Positions 1 through 13,802 are shown, counted from the stretch's first letter. The stretch: 64,000 nt of DNA from Solea solea (GCF_958295425.1 NC_081145.1:15777443-15841442), one strand, 5' to 3'. Notes: generated from the letters alone by a model not told the origin. Numbers and translations are program-made.

Positions 1-2636
1 CTACACCTTCCATCTTGAAAACAAATCATTATCCCTCTTGAACAGCATGCTAAAACAACCCATCTGTTCAGCACATAAGATCAACAAAACATCTAAGCAC
101 CAAAAACAACACAATTATTAAATATGGTGTAATGCCAAGTGGTAGTGTCTTGAATTATTCAGTGTGTGAAATCTAATAAGTGATTTGGTGTTTTATCTTC
201 AATGGCAGAGCGGTGGGCCACTGGATATTTGTTTGGCCTGACCACACAGTTAAGTTCTGGCCATTGTGTCCGTGAAATAACAGTATTTTGTTGTGGCTCC
301 ACAGACTGTGACCATGAAGCTGTGACTGATGTTCCTGTTTTTATCTAACTGTGAAAAAACTCGGGCAGAGCAGCATGACCTGGCTTTAGACTTCAGTTTT
401 GTGAGGAACCAAACGCCTCAAAAAAAATACGATTGAAAGCATGCTGTCACACCATCCATTTCTCTGAGGAACTGTTGAAACTTTTCTGCGTGAAAATGAG
501 CTGTATGGTGCCACAGCCTAATGACAGAGAACAGTCATACCTTTCTCTAATGGCATGTACCTCATGTTGGCTGGTATTATGTCAGCAACAGAACCCAAGC
601 TAAGCTAGGCATTGTATTTCAGTGCATTATTAGCAGTAGCAGACCACCCGTGGAGCTCAGACAAATAAAAATCCCATTTCCTCTCTTTCCGCTGGTGGTA
701 TTAAGAGCTGGGGATTGTGCTGTAGCCTGAGTGCCAATGAAAAAGCCACTCAGTGTGTGAGCAGTTAAAGTCCTCTCAGTGCAGCGAGGGTGAGGCCTTC
801 CTTCTGTATGCATTACCCCAGCGAGCTTGATCGATTCACTGTTTGCTCTGTCTTGTTGTCTAAGTGCGAGCCCACACTGCCCACTTCTCCCACCAAGATA
901 ATTTGGACTTTGGACCATGGCTGCCTGCTTCCTCTCAGCTACACAAAAATGTATCCATATACAGTACAGGCACATTTTTTCTTTCTCTTGAAGCAGGTGG
1001 GACAGCCCAGGCATGGATCCATGAATTCCTCATAACACAATCTGTTGCCTGATCAATAATGCAATTCTATCTGTGAGCAAGCATGTCCAGATCCAATCTC
1101 ACCTGCAACTTCCTCTGCCTTCTCCTAACAAGGTGGATGTTGAGTCCTTGAGCTGAGCCTGAGCTTATATCTGTGTGTTTGTGCTGATGAGCTGGTTTTA
1201 GTTGGTTGTCAAGCAGTAGCTGGTCTAGTTCAGCGTTGTGTATGCACACGAGAGGCCAAGTACATCCCTTGTGCCTTAGTGTCCACAACAGTGTATGGAT
1301 GTGAATGTGTCTTATACAATTGGTAAAAGTGTGTGTGTGTGAGAGAGAGAGTGAATGAGAGAGTGAGCTTATGCATGATCTGTTTCTCCCTTCCAGGCAG
1401 GCAGATGAATCAAAGGCATGGATCTCATTAAAAGGTATTGGGCCTGTGGAGAGGTCAGTGGCTAAGTTCTCTGATTAGTGAGCTCCTGTGGGCTGCCTGG
1501 GTGCTGTGTTTGGTGGTGGTGGGGGGGGGGGGTGTGTGTATGTGTGTGTGTGTGTGTGTGCTGGGGGGGGTGCCTCATCGAAATGCCTCTCATTCCTCTC
1601 CAGCCCACACCTGGAGGGTGCCAAGACTCTCTCACTGCATGCCCCAGTCCCATCTGACGGGGCCAAGGACAACATGAGCGGGGCACAGACTTAACCCCAG
1701 TCATCCTCATCTGGTGCATTCTATCTCCCAACTTCGTTTCATGGTCTAATGTGCTGCTTACCTCCGATTCTTATCAAAGGCCACATTCAGTTTCCATCCC
1801 GGTGACAGCTCTTTTTGGCGGAAATCAAGCTGCACCAATAGCCCGGCAAGCAGCTTTCTGGGTCGTTAGTAACTTGTTCCAGGGCTTGGACTCCAATCAA
1901 AGCCAGCGAACATGAACCTGGGCTGACTTTCAGCCAAGGGCAAAATGTGTGTATGTGTGACTGTGAGTAAGGGAGACGGGACACCTCTGAAGGTCCCCTT
2001 TTGTGCAGTGTCCCAATGTCCAGTCTTTCTGATCCACAAACCTTTAATTCTGCGAGTATATTGTAGTAGTTCGATGGTGGGTTTTTTTTTTCAAGTGTGA
2101 GGATTTAGATCATTTTTAAGGCACATTTTTCTTGCTTTGAGTTGAGGATATGGTCATTCCCCACCTACTATATGGTCATTAATGCTGTCTTTTTACGTTT
2201 ATGTGAAATTCAGCATTATAGCGAACATAGGATGTACATTTCATGTTTGAATTGTCATTACCTGCTCACAATGCAGGTGCTGCCAGCTCATGAGGGCCTA
2301 TTTAGGTAGAGTCCAGCAGAGAGTGGTCTTCCACTGTATCATATAACAGCAGCCACCGAATCTTAGAGATGCAAGCCTACATGTGGGAGTCTCTCTCCAC
2401 TCAGATTGAAACCCCCTGCTTTGTTGGAGAGACATGGGCTCCGAAAAGTAACCACAACTCTCTGTAGGCTGGCTCATAAACATCGGTGTGTGCCAGGGAC
2501 ATCTGAGCACTCTGAGCACACGTTCTCATCCGTGGGTAATAGTGTAAATAAAAAGAGAGCAACACTCAATCCCAATCAGGTTGATAGACTTGTTTTTCTG
2601 GCAAGAAATTATGTTGGACTATTTGCCTTGATGATC
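1..2636. other. Gene-free DNA
   Basis: Apart from the G/GT repeat near 1.5 kb I see nothing supportable. The longest frame (131 codons, minus strand, 619-1014) overlaps frames on the other strand and matches no family I know. A short GT/GA-rich patch lies at 1329-1352. Confidence 0.7.
1512..1569. repeat. G-run and (GT)n compound microsatellite
   Basis: TGG repeats lead into 12 G residues (1521-1532), then about 28 bases of mostly GT repeat and a further 8-G run at 1563-1570. The opposing open frames here are artefacts of this composition. Confidence 0.95.
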
Positions 2637-2706
2637 TTCCATCCATCTATCTTCTACGGCTTTATCCTACACATGATTGTCATGGGGGGCGTTGGTGCCT
2701 ATCTTA
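2637..2706 (-). repeat. Fragment of an L2/SINE 3' tail
   Basis: CCATCCATCTATCTTCTACG, then GCTTTATCCTACACA and GGGGGGCGTTGGTGCCTATC, is the reverse complement of the familiar fish tail that reads GGCTCCAGC...GGATAAGCGGTAGAAGATGGATGG. Only about 70 bp are recognisable; the remainder of the element is missing or too diverged. Confidence 0.7.
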
Positions 2707-4505
2707 TATAACTCATAATTATATTTTAGCTGTTGGTGATTTTCCATTCAGGGAGTGTTTATTCCATCCTACTCTGAGTGTTATGAATACTCTAACACTA
2801 GCAGCACTAGTAATAAATTAGCAAGTATTAAAATTGTTAATAAAGTTATGAAAACTGTGATGTTTGTGGTGTATTAAGGAAGTGGCAATGGCAGTGCAAG
2901 ATGGGTTTGAATTTATTTGAACAAATTACAGGTCATTATAAATGTGTTCAAACTTGATTTTTGGAAAAGGTGGTCTCAGTGCAAACGCAGTTTCGGACTG
3001 GACAAACTTATAAGTAAGAAAGTATAATTTCTGCAACGTTATAGTACGTTTCTACTGGAGATAGTAGTGTATCTGTTTTGTATCAGAAGGTTGAGTACAA
3101 CACATTTCTGGGAAATGCTACTTTCCAACTTTCCATACAGTGTTTCATTTTACTGTAGAAAGAATGCCACAAGTGTACACGACTGCTGAGATTTTTGGCA
3201 TCAGTGTCCTCCAAGAGCTGAGAGGGATGAAATCCCCACTAGTCCACACACTACTCTTCATATTCCACTCCTGCTCTCCTCTTTCAGTCTCTATCCCTCT
3301 CAGGTTCACTCAATTAATAAAGCTCAACATTTATTGGAGAAAACAAATCAAAGTGCCTGGTCTGAGGACTGTATACAAATAACTCTCAGGGTTTGTTTAC
3401 ATATCGTTGGATGCCCTGATTCCTGCACAACAGTGCACTGCCAAATATGGCGAGGCCTCAAAGCAGTTCAATGTCTTTTCTAAAGGGCAACATCGCACCT
3501 CTTGTTGTTGAAAGTCTGTTTCGTGGAATAATCAGTGTTTAAATGAAGAAAAGTTAGCTCAGAATATCAAATAAGTTTTCCTTTATCTGCAGTCATGTCA
3601 CACTGAGAAACAATTAGAACTGATTATTATTAGTCTACACTGTCTCTCACTGGTGATAATGAGTTAAGTTTTGTTTTATAGATCTCACTTCCACATATAA
3701 ATACTCCTTGTGCCCTCCACTCTCATTTGTCATCTTTTTATACTAATAAATGGCATCAAGCTAGCCCTTTTATATCTTTTATATATAAGTTTGCCTGTAA
3801 GTATGGAGTTTGTTCTGTTAAAGAGACGGCACAGTGTGTTTATATTCAGACAGGCTCAGGGTTGCGCTAACGTTTTCTTGCAGTCTCATCCCAGTCCAGA
3901 CACGCTTTTTCCTCTGGTATGACAAACATCTCTGCAGCACTCGCTCAGACTAGAGTTGAGCCCTAATGGCACACAGTCACCACCATGTACTTCATTCTTT
4001 CTCAATTGCATACATACTCACTGTCACTCTTACAAAATGCTTTTTGAGTCTTCCATGAGTCTCAGGAAACCAGGCCCTGGGCTTTCTCCACTGCAACAGG
4101 TTAATTTAACAACTGTACCTTTTTTGTTTGTGTACGGTAATGAAGTGTGCGTTATCTGGAGGTGTGCTGTCAGCCCACAGTCATTATCATAACCCTCAAT
4201 GGGAATTTTCTCGTCTGATTGAAACAGTCCTCATTGTTTCACTTCCTCCCCATGTTCGAAGTAATTTGTCTTTCTTGATTGTGACTGAGACATGGCCAAC
4301 ATGTCATCCTCTTCCAGTCACTGCAGAGTTGTTTGCATTTGCCAGTTGGTCCATCCAGAGTTGGTATAAGATGCAGTGCAACCGATTATAGCAATGGGTT
4401 TTATGCACCGTAAGCGTAGTGTAGTGATTGTTTTCCACTGTGATGGGTTTTTATTGGGACTGAGCCACAGTCAGAGATGTGAAGGCTTGTTGTTTTCGGT
4501 GACTA
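2707..4505. other. Gene-free DNA
   Basis: Mostly AT-rich unique-looking sequence; I recognise no repeat or exon. Confidence 0.65.
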
Positions 4506-4657
4506 TGTCCCAAACCTTGTCCTCCGGATTCCTGCCTTTGATGTTTTAGGTATTTCCCTGCTCTAGCACACCTGATTCAAATCGTCAGCTTGTCATCAAG
4601 CATGACACCAACCCACTCATTAGAATCAGGTGTGACCAGGATTTTGAAACACTAGGT
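4506..4657. mobile_element. MITE-like non-autonomous DNA transposon, palindromic
   Basis: The arms CACACCTGATTCAAAT (4567-4582) and ATTAGAATCAGGTGTG (4619-4634) are inverted copies with one mismatch. Outer parts also pair loosely: GTCCCAAACCTTGTCC near 4507 against ACCAGGATTTTGAAACAC near 4635. The series, with CCTGC...GATGTTTTAGGTATTTCCCTGCTC, matches a very common teleost palindromic element as I remember it. It has no coding capacity. The superfamily (hAT-type suggested) was not determined. Confidence 0.75.
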
Positions 4658-6409
4658 TAGTAGATGTTGGCCAGCAGAGCACAATCCACTTGAGACTGTG
4701 ACTGATTGAGTGGTAGTTGATCTAAACAAAGGGCTAACCCACATGTTTTCTCACCAATTTTTAAAAATGGCCTTTTTTCTTACACACATTTATCACTGAA
4801 AAAAATTATATATTTTTGCTAAACTTAAAACAAAATAAAAGACATGTACTGTTGGGGTTTAAATCCTCTTGTTTCCATCCGTTAGTCACATTGGTCATTA
4901 GCTTTGCCTGGTAGTAATATTCAAGCAGTAAGTGGAAAAAAAGATTACTTTAATTTCCCAGTCATAATTGATGTGCTGGTTGTTTGCTTATTCCCAGTGG
5001 GGGTTGAAAGCACAGGCTCATCCCTGTGAAAGTATCCTATGGATGTCATCACAGAAGTATGGAAAATGTCCTGTCTGTGGAGCCAGGGTGTGAGCCGGTG
5101 TCTGACTGAGGCCTGTCTGGTAAATGATATGGCTCGATCTTTGTCTATTCATACTGTTGGCTCTTCGTGACAGTAGAAGTGCTCTCTGCTATTAACCATA
5201 CTGTCATATGTTCTTTTGTAAGGATGTACATTAATCTAAATGCATGCAAGCATATTAAGCATATTAAAATGCTTTAGAGTAACACACATTGCACTACAAG
5301 AGGCTTGATCAGCTAAGAAATGTCTGACAGAGAGACTGCCAGTTCACTGGTTTCTGCTTAGCTCAGTGTAGACTATTTAAAAGGTGATTTGTATTTGTGC
5401 TGCCTTGCGGTCCCCTGCCCTGTTCAGAGTCGCCAATATGGACAGGGAGTTTTTATCAGAAGGTCTGAATGAAACAGCTGCCTTGCACTCTTCACCACTG
5501 CTCCACTCAAGTCCTTTCCTTGGCCTTTGAAAATGTTGTGCTCTGCCTGTTGTGTCAGACACACTGCTCTGCTAATGGCTCTTGGCTTTCATCCAACCCT
5601 ATCCCAAATCCTGAACCTGGCTTTGGTTGCTGCATCAGGCCCCTCTCACATCTACGAGACTTACCTGGATAGTGTCAGCCAGCTTCTGCCAAGGAAACAG
5701 TTTTCCACTCTGTTTGAGCCAATTGGAGGATAAGCCCTACCCGAAGGACTGTTCCAGGAGAGGGGGTGGCTATAGCACCTAACCTCTGCTAACATGCTAA
5801 TATATAGTGACTAGAGGGTTTCAGCACAAACTCTATGGGTAAGTCACACCAGATTTTTACATTTTTAAACTAGCCGTATTCACATTAAAGTGGCCTTTCC
5901 CACTATTTTGCCCCTGTCCTCCCCCTGCCCTTGACACGGTCAGCTACTATTAAAATCATGTGCACGTACAGACTTGAAAGCTCCATGTAGCCACGAGCTG
6001 TTTGCCTAAGTACATCATCTGTGATGTCACTTGCTTCCTCCTGTGTCCATGCTTGTCTGAGCCAGGTCATAAGCCACCCCACCCCCCAGACCTGTCTGTT
6101 CTGCTGTTATTCAGCTTAAGCCTTTTGTTGAGAAGGGCATTACCCTATATTTGTGGGCATGTATGTTTTGTCATCCAGGCCTGGGAATGGCTGTTCCAGA
6201 TGGGTGATTAGTCACCACTGTGTGTATGAGAGCCAGAGAGAGAAAGGCTGTTGTGTATGTGTGACCTAAGATCACCGTGATTACAAGGAGATGAGACCGA
6301 CAACCTAAATGAAGATAAAACGTGGGTGCTTGTATTGCTTCATGTCATTTGCCTCTGTATGAATATGTGAGCACAGATTTTCTTTGTTTTTATCATCTTA
6401 TAGCAGCTG

Positions 6410-6432
6410 CACCCCCCCCCCACCCCCCCCAC
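6410..6432. repeat. Poly-C tract
   Basis: Runs of C interrupted by single A bases sit inside a wider C-rich stretch to about 6463. Confidence 0.95.
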
Positions 6433-6864
6433 CAGTCACCACCTCCAACCCCCTCCACTTGCATCCCCAAAATGCAATCTCCTTTAGTTCTGACTTGGTT
6501 AGATGGGCTTCCATCCACAATTTGGAGTGAACCCCTCATGCACGTAGACTGCTGTAATGATTGCTTTTGCAAAAATGCCCAACTGTTTGCTCACAAAATA
6601 TGAGAATGAAAAGTGAAGAGAAGGAAGAGGGGAAAGGAGATGAGGAGGAAGGACCAGCCCTTTATTGCACTGGTCTGTGGTACTCGTCACGTACAGTATC
6701 AGGGAGCACACCTAACAAAAGCTTGAACACGTGCACCATGAAAGATTAATTGGCTGCTGTTAGTTCCTCTCTCATCATCACCTGCAGCAGAGAAGGTGGG
6801 GAATACAGAAGAGATACATGTTGTCTCCTATTGGTATGGATAATAAGACACCAGGGGAAAAGAT

Positions 6865-6942
6865 GTCTCTCTCTCTCTCTCTCTCACTCTCTCTCTCTGT
6901 CTGTCTCTCCCTCTCTGTCTTTCTCTCTCCCTCTTTCTTTCT
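6865..6942. repeat. Imperfect (CT)n polypyrimidine tract
   Basis: About 78 bases of almost pure CT repeat with TGTCTG and TTTC interruptions. A polypyrimidine tract of this length is a typical vertebrate microsatellite. Confidence 0.95.
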
Positions 6943-8804
6943 GGTCAATGGCTGTCATAAGGTTTCCAAAGTTAAGCAGACCAAAGTTAGAAATTGAATT
7001 TTAAATGCTGTTTTTGTGTTCACCTGGTCTAGTTAGCATGGTGATTGCTCATCAGCAGGTGCTGATTGTACCTTATTTCTTGAACCGTTAATTCGCCCAT
7101 TCGAGTTTGTGTGTATATGCATTAGTGTAAGTGTGTGTGTGTGGTTCGGTTCCCCACTGTCCAGACACATCTGCCTGCCTTTAATTAGTTTTGCCTGGCA
7201 CAGGGACCAACCAGTCTCTCTTGTGTTTAATAACAGCCGAGACAATGGACATTTATCAAGGTCTGAACACAGCTGGATTGTGCATTAATTTGGACAAAAT
7301 CACTTACAGTGATTATGTTCATTTTATTCTCTGAAGCGCTATTTTCATTTGCTCACTTATTTCTATCTCCTCCATTTCTTTTTTAAGTCAGTCATTGTAT
7401 TAATATGTCATGCGTCTGACCCAAATCCCCAGGTCTTAAGTGCTTCCAGGGCTCCTCTTCTGCCCCTCCTGTTCTATTCGATCAGAGTTATCACAGTGAG
7501 AATTGCCCCATGTAGAGAGATGGAGGCTATGTTTAGTCTCAATCAGAATCAGTAATCAGTCCTTAGGAGCAAGCACACCCACTGTAAATGCCTCCTCCTT
7601 TCCCCTCTCCTGACTGCATTGGTTTATTATCAAGGCAGATGATTTTCACTGATGGGCCAACAGGAGGTGATAGAAATCCCCTCCTCCCTTAACCTGTCTT
7701 CTCCCCCTTTTACCCCTTGATCCCTTTATGTCTGTGAATGTTACTTGACAAGACATTTGTCAACCCCCCTACCCACTCGGTTCACTTGCCCCAGCCACCT
7801 GATCTCTCCCTCCTCTTCTTCCTCCAGTGCCAACAGAGCTGCTGTCTGTGTGTTGGATTGGAGTGGGAGTCTGAGGAGTCAGAAACTAAACTGAGCAGAG
7901 CTGAGGTGCACACAGGTGCAGCTCCTCTAGCAGCCCTTGGGGTAGCAGTCAAACTCTCTTCATTTTGGCCCTATTTCTTCTTGTCATCCATAATGTGGCC
8001 TCTGCACGTCTCACTCTTTTCTTACTTGGGTATAGCTAAGCACCCTTTTGGGGCAGAATAGCCCTAAGAGATTTGGATCCACGACGTAAGGAGCATCCCT
8101 CCGGCTGTGGCTCCATCTGTTGATCTTCATCAGTCTTCAAATTTGATGCATTTGTATTGTATGGGTATTGTTTTTGTTATTATCTCTTGACTTACTACAA
8201 GGGCAATTTTCCCATAAGGGATAATAACTTTTCTTCTACTACTGTAATATATTGCATGCCAGAAGGGCAGGAAAAAACATGGTGAGGAATTCAAAAGTAG
8301 CAGGAGCAGCAGCTAACGTTGCCCCCAAGCTCCTCTTGAAAGCTAAGTGAATGCAAATTGACTTGTTTAAATAAAACAGAGTTTCTCACCCATAATAATT
8401 TGCATGCTTAGCACAATGTTGCATAGCCCCATATCCCCTCATTCAATTCCACAACAGCTTCCTTTTTGGGTGGGATTGGCTGTTTGATTCCTTCCTCTGT
8501 CAGTTTACTAGAGGAGATTGCTTTGATTTTCAGGGCAGACATGACCGGATTAAATAGAGCCGGTCTTGGCCACATGGATGGGTGTCTCCCAGCCATCATT
8601 TCATTTGTGTTTCACATTGTCGCTTGCAGCACTCTTCCCTTTGTTTGCCTCACATTTTTGCTCGGAATCTGGCCACCGATTGATAAGACCCAGTTCCTGA
8701 CAATGCTTGGTACACGCCATGCGATTGGCAGTGAAGGCTCTCTTGCATTGTGCTGAGAGTGTACTTCCAGATGACACTCAGGGGAAAGAATGTACTTCTT
8801 GACA

Positions 8805-8845
<41 letters not shown>
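8805..8845. repeat. (CA)n microsatellite, about 20 units
   Basis: An essentially perfect CA repeat. Thr-His and Cys-Val repeats in overlapping frames derive from it. Confidence 0.97.
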
Positions 8846-8847
<2 letters not shown>

Positions 8848-9576
8848 TCTGTACACCTGCCTTTCCTCAATCCTTCACTTACTCCAGTGTGTGGACATCA
8901 TTTCAGGCCCAGAACTTTGCAGCATGAGGTGTGGAAGGAATGTGGTGAAAGGAAGGCAGACTTGGGCTTGAATGGGGAGCCCTGCAAAGTGAATGTAATC
9001 CTGTGCATGTTAACAAGGAATAAGCTAGTTGTCAGTCTTTTGAGACTGCAGCATTTTCTTGTCCCCTCTTAAGTGTTTGTGATTCTCAATGATAGTGCAC
9101 GAGTGTGCCAGTTCAACAACACATTTGAAACACTTGACACATTTTCTCATTTTTCTGAGGTCATTGACTCATAAAAAAACTTTGGCTCAGGCAACAATTG
9201 AGGCAGCCGGACCCAGGCCTCTTGGCTGTCTGGATTGATGAACGGTCAATTCCAGCAGCGGGAGATAATCACAGTGTGTCAGCCTCCTCCGATCCAAACT
9301 CTTATCTGTGTCTGCCCATTCCCAGCATGCCACAAATAACCATGGGACACACATATTTCTCTTTAGTGTTTCAAAGCCGCAAGGGAGGGAATGTGTTTGC
9401 GCTCAATGAGCTTTTTTTGTAGACTTGTGCAACTCCATCCTCTGCTTGATGCACACTTTTTTTGTGAAGTACACCTTTGCAACAGGGGTACTTCAGCAAA
9501 ACTCACCTGCTTATTTTGGAAAGTAGACACACTTATGATATGGTGCCAGTGCTTTCAGGTGTTTTTTGCCTTCTCA

Positions 9577-9596
9577 TGATCATCATCATCATCATC
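9577..9596. repeat. (ATC)n short microsatellite
   Basis: Six to seven ATC units preceded by a TGATCA palindrome. Confidence 0.9.
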
Positions 9597-10718
9597 CGAG
9601 TGATCAACTAAGATTACATCACCTTTGGACTTTGGCAACCGTCTCCTGTTCCCCGGAGTGAGCTGTGCTAATTGTGGCCTAATGATGAGCTGTTGGATTT
9701 TAGAGTGGCAAAAAGCACTCGGTCGGTAAGGCTTGCTGCTTTTCCTGTGTGGGCTGATTACACTGTCTAGTTAATGCACCCGCCTCAGATACAAATGGAG
9801 AGTGGTTATTGCATCAGGGGAGACAGTCAGCCTGTCAAAATCACCCTCTCCAACAGACAAGAGAGGGGGCTAAAGAAGGAATAAGGGAGAATATATTCTG
9901 AAAAGCGAATTTTCACTAAGAGAATAGAAGCATGGTGCAATTATGAAATATAGCTTTCTGTTCCAATAATGGCTTTTTCTCCACGGGCTATATATAGGCC
10001 AATGTAAATGATTTAGAGGATGGCCCACGGTGTCATATAGATGATGGCCTATAGATGTGGAGAGCAAAGACAGTTTATGGTGAGAAATTGTTTTAAGGTA
10101 GCGCCTTATGTTGAGCAAGAGTGGTGGAAATGACAGCAGGGAACATTGGAGAAAGCAGCGTGGAGTGCTGCAACACTACGCCTCTCTCAAGTTGGTGTCC
10201 TTATGCTACAGTTAGTCATTTCCAGTTTCTATCCTTGTCGTGTATGTGTGGGAGTGCCCACCTATCTGCTGGAATTCTGCAGAAAGAAAAATTGGGGCTG
10301 TTTTTCTTTCACTATAATTAATCACCAGATAGTCAGAATGATTATTTCCACCCAAGGTCCATTTAAAAAAATAAAAAATAAATGGTACATGTTACACATG
10401 AAAGCTCAGCAAAACATGGCCACAGCAAGGCTGCTAGTTGTGCCAAACACCCACACTGGCAGCATCACAGCTTACAATACATCTGTCTGTATAGAGGTGG
10501 TACATCGAACCGCTGAGCTAAAGCTGAGGTAAAAATAGGTTCAGGAAGTAAAGAACTGCGTACTGATCTGGCTATATGAATAAAAACAAAACAGACAATG
10601 GTAAAAAGTCAAAGCTGTGAAAATCACAGAGCACACACACATGCTGGAAATATTTATGCTTCTCATAAACAGCAGCAGTTACACATGCACTCGGAGTATG
10701 TTTATGAATGTTCAGTCC

Positions 10719-10810
10719 GATGTTCTTTATTGTCATAATCCAAAGTACAACAAAATTATATACAGTTCCATTCAGCGCAATCTAACTATCTTACTAAAAC
10801 ATAATAAAAG
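10719..10810. repeat. Possible diverged interspersed repeat (TTTATTGTCAT type)
   Basis: TTCTTTATTGTCATAATCCA followed by AGTACAACAAAATTATATAC and TTCAGCGCAATC resembles the TTTATTGTCAT...ACAACAAAATT...CAGTGCAA pattern often seen in fish genomes. The similarity is from memory, the copy is diverged, and the ends are not defined. Confidence 0.35.
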
Positions 10811-12673
10811 TATGTACAAGGTTTACATACTCTCATTACCATCTGATATGACAGCATCACATTTTAGAGTCAGTGTTGTACATAGCCAGGTTTATTACTT
10901 TCTGTTGCTTTTAAATTGTCATATACATGATTTGTGTATCTGCTTTTTGCTCAGACTACTGCAGGTGCCCAAAGTACAAACTTTGTTTTAACATCAAAAT
11001 GGAATCTAAAATGTATGCATTTTAATACAATTCTTTATTACTACTACATAGACTATGCAGCAAATCTTCTTTATAACGTATGGATGAGGACATAATTAGT
11101 ATTCCTTTAGTCAAAATAACCTGACTGTTTCAGTACTGGGTGTTACTTCTACAATACCTCTGATAATTTGTCACAATTATGTAAGGGCTCTAAGACGGTT
11201 GTGGTTCTTTTGTTATAATTATTCTAGCTCTTTCAGTTTAATTAGTTTGTAATTAAATTGCACTTTGAGTAAAGTAAATAAAATCACACTATTTTCTGGC
11301 CCAAAACCCAATCACACACACATGTGCACCACTCCAACACAATCAACAGCCAGTTAAGGGTGGTGGGGAAACTTTTCAGTACACAGCCACGCTTGACTCC
11401 ACAGCTCTATAATTATGATTGCCCACAAAAGATGGAGGGATGCTGAGTCCATTTAATCCATCAGACAGCTTCATGAAGCGGCTGCCAGTGGGGCCCTCAC
11501 CTGCAGCAGAGAGCAGTGAACTTTGCTCTCTGAAGTGACAATCGTTCTCTTGCTGATGGAGAGAGAAAAGAGGGCAGGGAGGGCAGCAAAAACAAGATGG
11601 CCATCAAGCCATAGACATCTGTTGAATGCCTCATAGAGAGGTCATTGAAGAATTAATGAGGCGAACCATTGCAGTTGAGCAATAACTGTCAATCAGTTAG
11701 GCATTGTTGTGTATAAAGAGTACCTGTTGTGAGTGGTAAGTACTCACATAACTGAGCATCTTGACTAAATATGGACCACCTGTACTCCTCTCCTCTGTCT
11801 TCCCCTGTTCTTGTAAAGTATTTTTCTATTCTCCTTTTAAAGGAAAGTAATGCTTCCCATGGGCCATTTCCCAAGCACGAGCTAACGCCTGCCTCTCCCC
11901 CACCTCTTGCTTTGGCATTAAAACCCTGACTTTCCCCAATTTCTCCTCCTCCTCTTCTATCTTCTCTCCATCTTCCACCCCCTTCTGGTAGCCGTCACTG
12001 CTGCTGAACGATTTCCTCTCACTGGGAGGCCCCTCCGAGTCACTGTGGCAGTGTCAAACGAGGCTCCTATTTAAGCTCATTAAATGTTTCCAAGAGAATA
12101 GGAAATCAATGGTGCATACCGGTGCGCAAGAACTTTTCTCTTAATTTAATTTCCCCTCCCCCTTATCTGTTTGCACATCTCTCTTTCTTTTTCTCATCAT
12201 TCTTTTGTGTTCTTTTCCGCTTGTCATTCTCCTTTTAAGTAGGTGAGCTGGTGATGATAGGTGAACAGGGCTGTTGTGGGTGGAAACTGCTGCTATCACA
12301 ACCGGTTTGAACTTTTATATGCAGCAAGCACCATGAAATAAGGCTGTCCAGACTTTTTAGTGTTGCTTGCACTCAACATGTAGAGTAAAAAAACGACTTC
12401 AAAATGTTGCACTGACCTCAGCTCAGCTGTGGAGATGTAGCCTTTGTTTCAATCCTTGCTGTTAAGGGAACAGGTTTCGACCAGAACAGAATGTTGCACT
12501 AAAAACACATGGGGGAATATATCTTGGTGGTGTTTTGGATGGAGATGTCCCCAGTTAAAGAAAACTACTGCCTCATGGTTTTTTCATTCCCATTTTGACT
12601 TTCACTTGTTGTTCTTCCACCTCTGTCCATCTTTTTCTTTTGCTTGTCTGATATTTGTGTTAGAATAAAGCCC

Positions 12674-12674
<1 letters not shown>

Positions 12675-12706
<32 letters not shown>
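12675..12706. repeat. (GT)n microsatellite
   Basis: About 12 perfect GT units followed by ATGTGTATG interruptions. Confidence 0.96.
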
Positions 12707-12707
<1 letters not shown>

Positions 12708-13764
12708 AGAGAGAATACTTGTCTGGCAGTGCTTTGTGCTGTTTGAAACCATGCCTTGGGGCTGGGCCCACACCTTCTCTGGAGCTTCTGTAATTGCTCT
12801 TCTGGGGCTTTGTCTCTGGCTCTGAGCCCGTCTCCATCACTCTCACTCAGTCCCTTTTTCCCTTGCTCTTTGGCCTCCTCCCTTCCTTTTTGGCCCTCAC
12901 TCTGACACCCCCCTGCATGCCTCATTATGGCTGATCCCCACCTGCTCAATCTGGGAATTCTTTCTTTACACACATACACGTACATACAGAGCTGCTCAGC
13001 AGTTTTCAAAAGTTCCTGTCAGTCAAATAGTTTGTATGCTATCAGGTATAAAACAGCTGTGCTAATGCTGTTATAGTGAGAGTTGAAAACAGTATTGTCA
13101 TCATGTGTTTTTCATCAAACTGGTGCAGACAGTTTCTCATCTCTGCTCTGGGTGCCAGTGGACCATTTTTCATAAAGCACCACGCTGTCAACCCCAGCTC
13201 CTGTCTTGGTGTGCACCCGCCTCTGTCGCAGGCTCCTTAACCACAGGTCTGACCTTTTCCTTTGCCATTCTAGCCCTCAACCCTGTCACCCAGCACTACC
13301 ACCGCGCCTGTTCCCAGACTAGGGATCTTACCTTGAAGGATAATGGATGTGGCCAGTTGCAGCTGCTCAGCAGTGGGGTACTATCATAAGAGTTATCTAG
13401 GCCAGTGATGAATGGCTGCAAGCTGCGCGTCTCCTCGGATCAATAAGCCGCTATCACCCAGATGAGCTCGATGGCCCCTCGATCTCTGCTCCCCCTATCC
13501 ACACATATATCTCCCTCTCATAATCGGCCAGTATGTTCGTGAACTTTTCCCTCCAATTCATAGCCTGAATTGGACCATTGATCTTTTATCCTTGGCTTGT
13601 TTTAAATAAAGGGCCAGTATCTCCTCTCCACCCAAGCATGCAAGGTTTCTGACAGCAGTTATTGCTACACTGGCGGCAAAGCGCACAAACATTACTTAAG
13701 CCTGGTTGAGGGCCGTAATCGGAGAGGGAGAAGAGCTAATATGAGTGAGAGTATGAAGCCGCCG

Positions 13765-13802
13765 CCCCCCCCCCCCCCCCCCCCCCCCCCCCCCACACAC
13801 AC
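13765..13802. repeat. 30-C homopolymer followed by short (CA)n
   Basis: An uninterrupted run of 30 C residues (13765-13794) preceded by GCCGCCG and followed by ACACACACAC. The length may be unreliable in any assembly. Confidence 0.95.

Larger units (their letters stand above)
4658..8804. other. Gene-free DNA
   Basis: It contains the poly-C and CT tracts listed separately and otherwise nothing recognisable. The stretch 7570-7850 is pyrimidine-rich without a defined repeat. No frame exceeds 107 codons. Confidence 0.65.
8846..13764. other. Gene-free DNA with a candidate conserved block
   Basis: The region 9650-9800 has a non-repetitive mixed composition with TAAT-type cores (CTAATTGTGG, CCTAATGATGAGC, GTTAATGC) and could be a conserved non-coding element; this is inference. 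The stretch 10540-11300 is AT-rich. Minus-strand frames at 12565-13009 run through a GT repeat and are spurious. Confidence 0.55.

Noticed and set aside
12565..13009. Overlapping minus-strand frames of 93 and 135 codons
   Set aside because: Both include the GT repeat (a Thr/His stretch) and have no domain.
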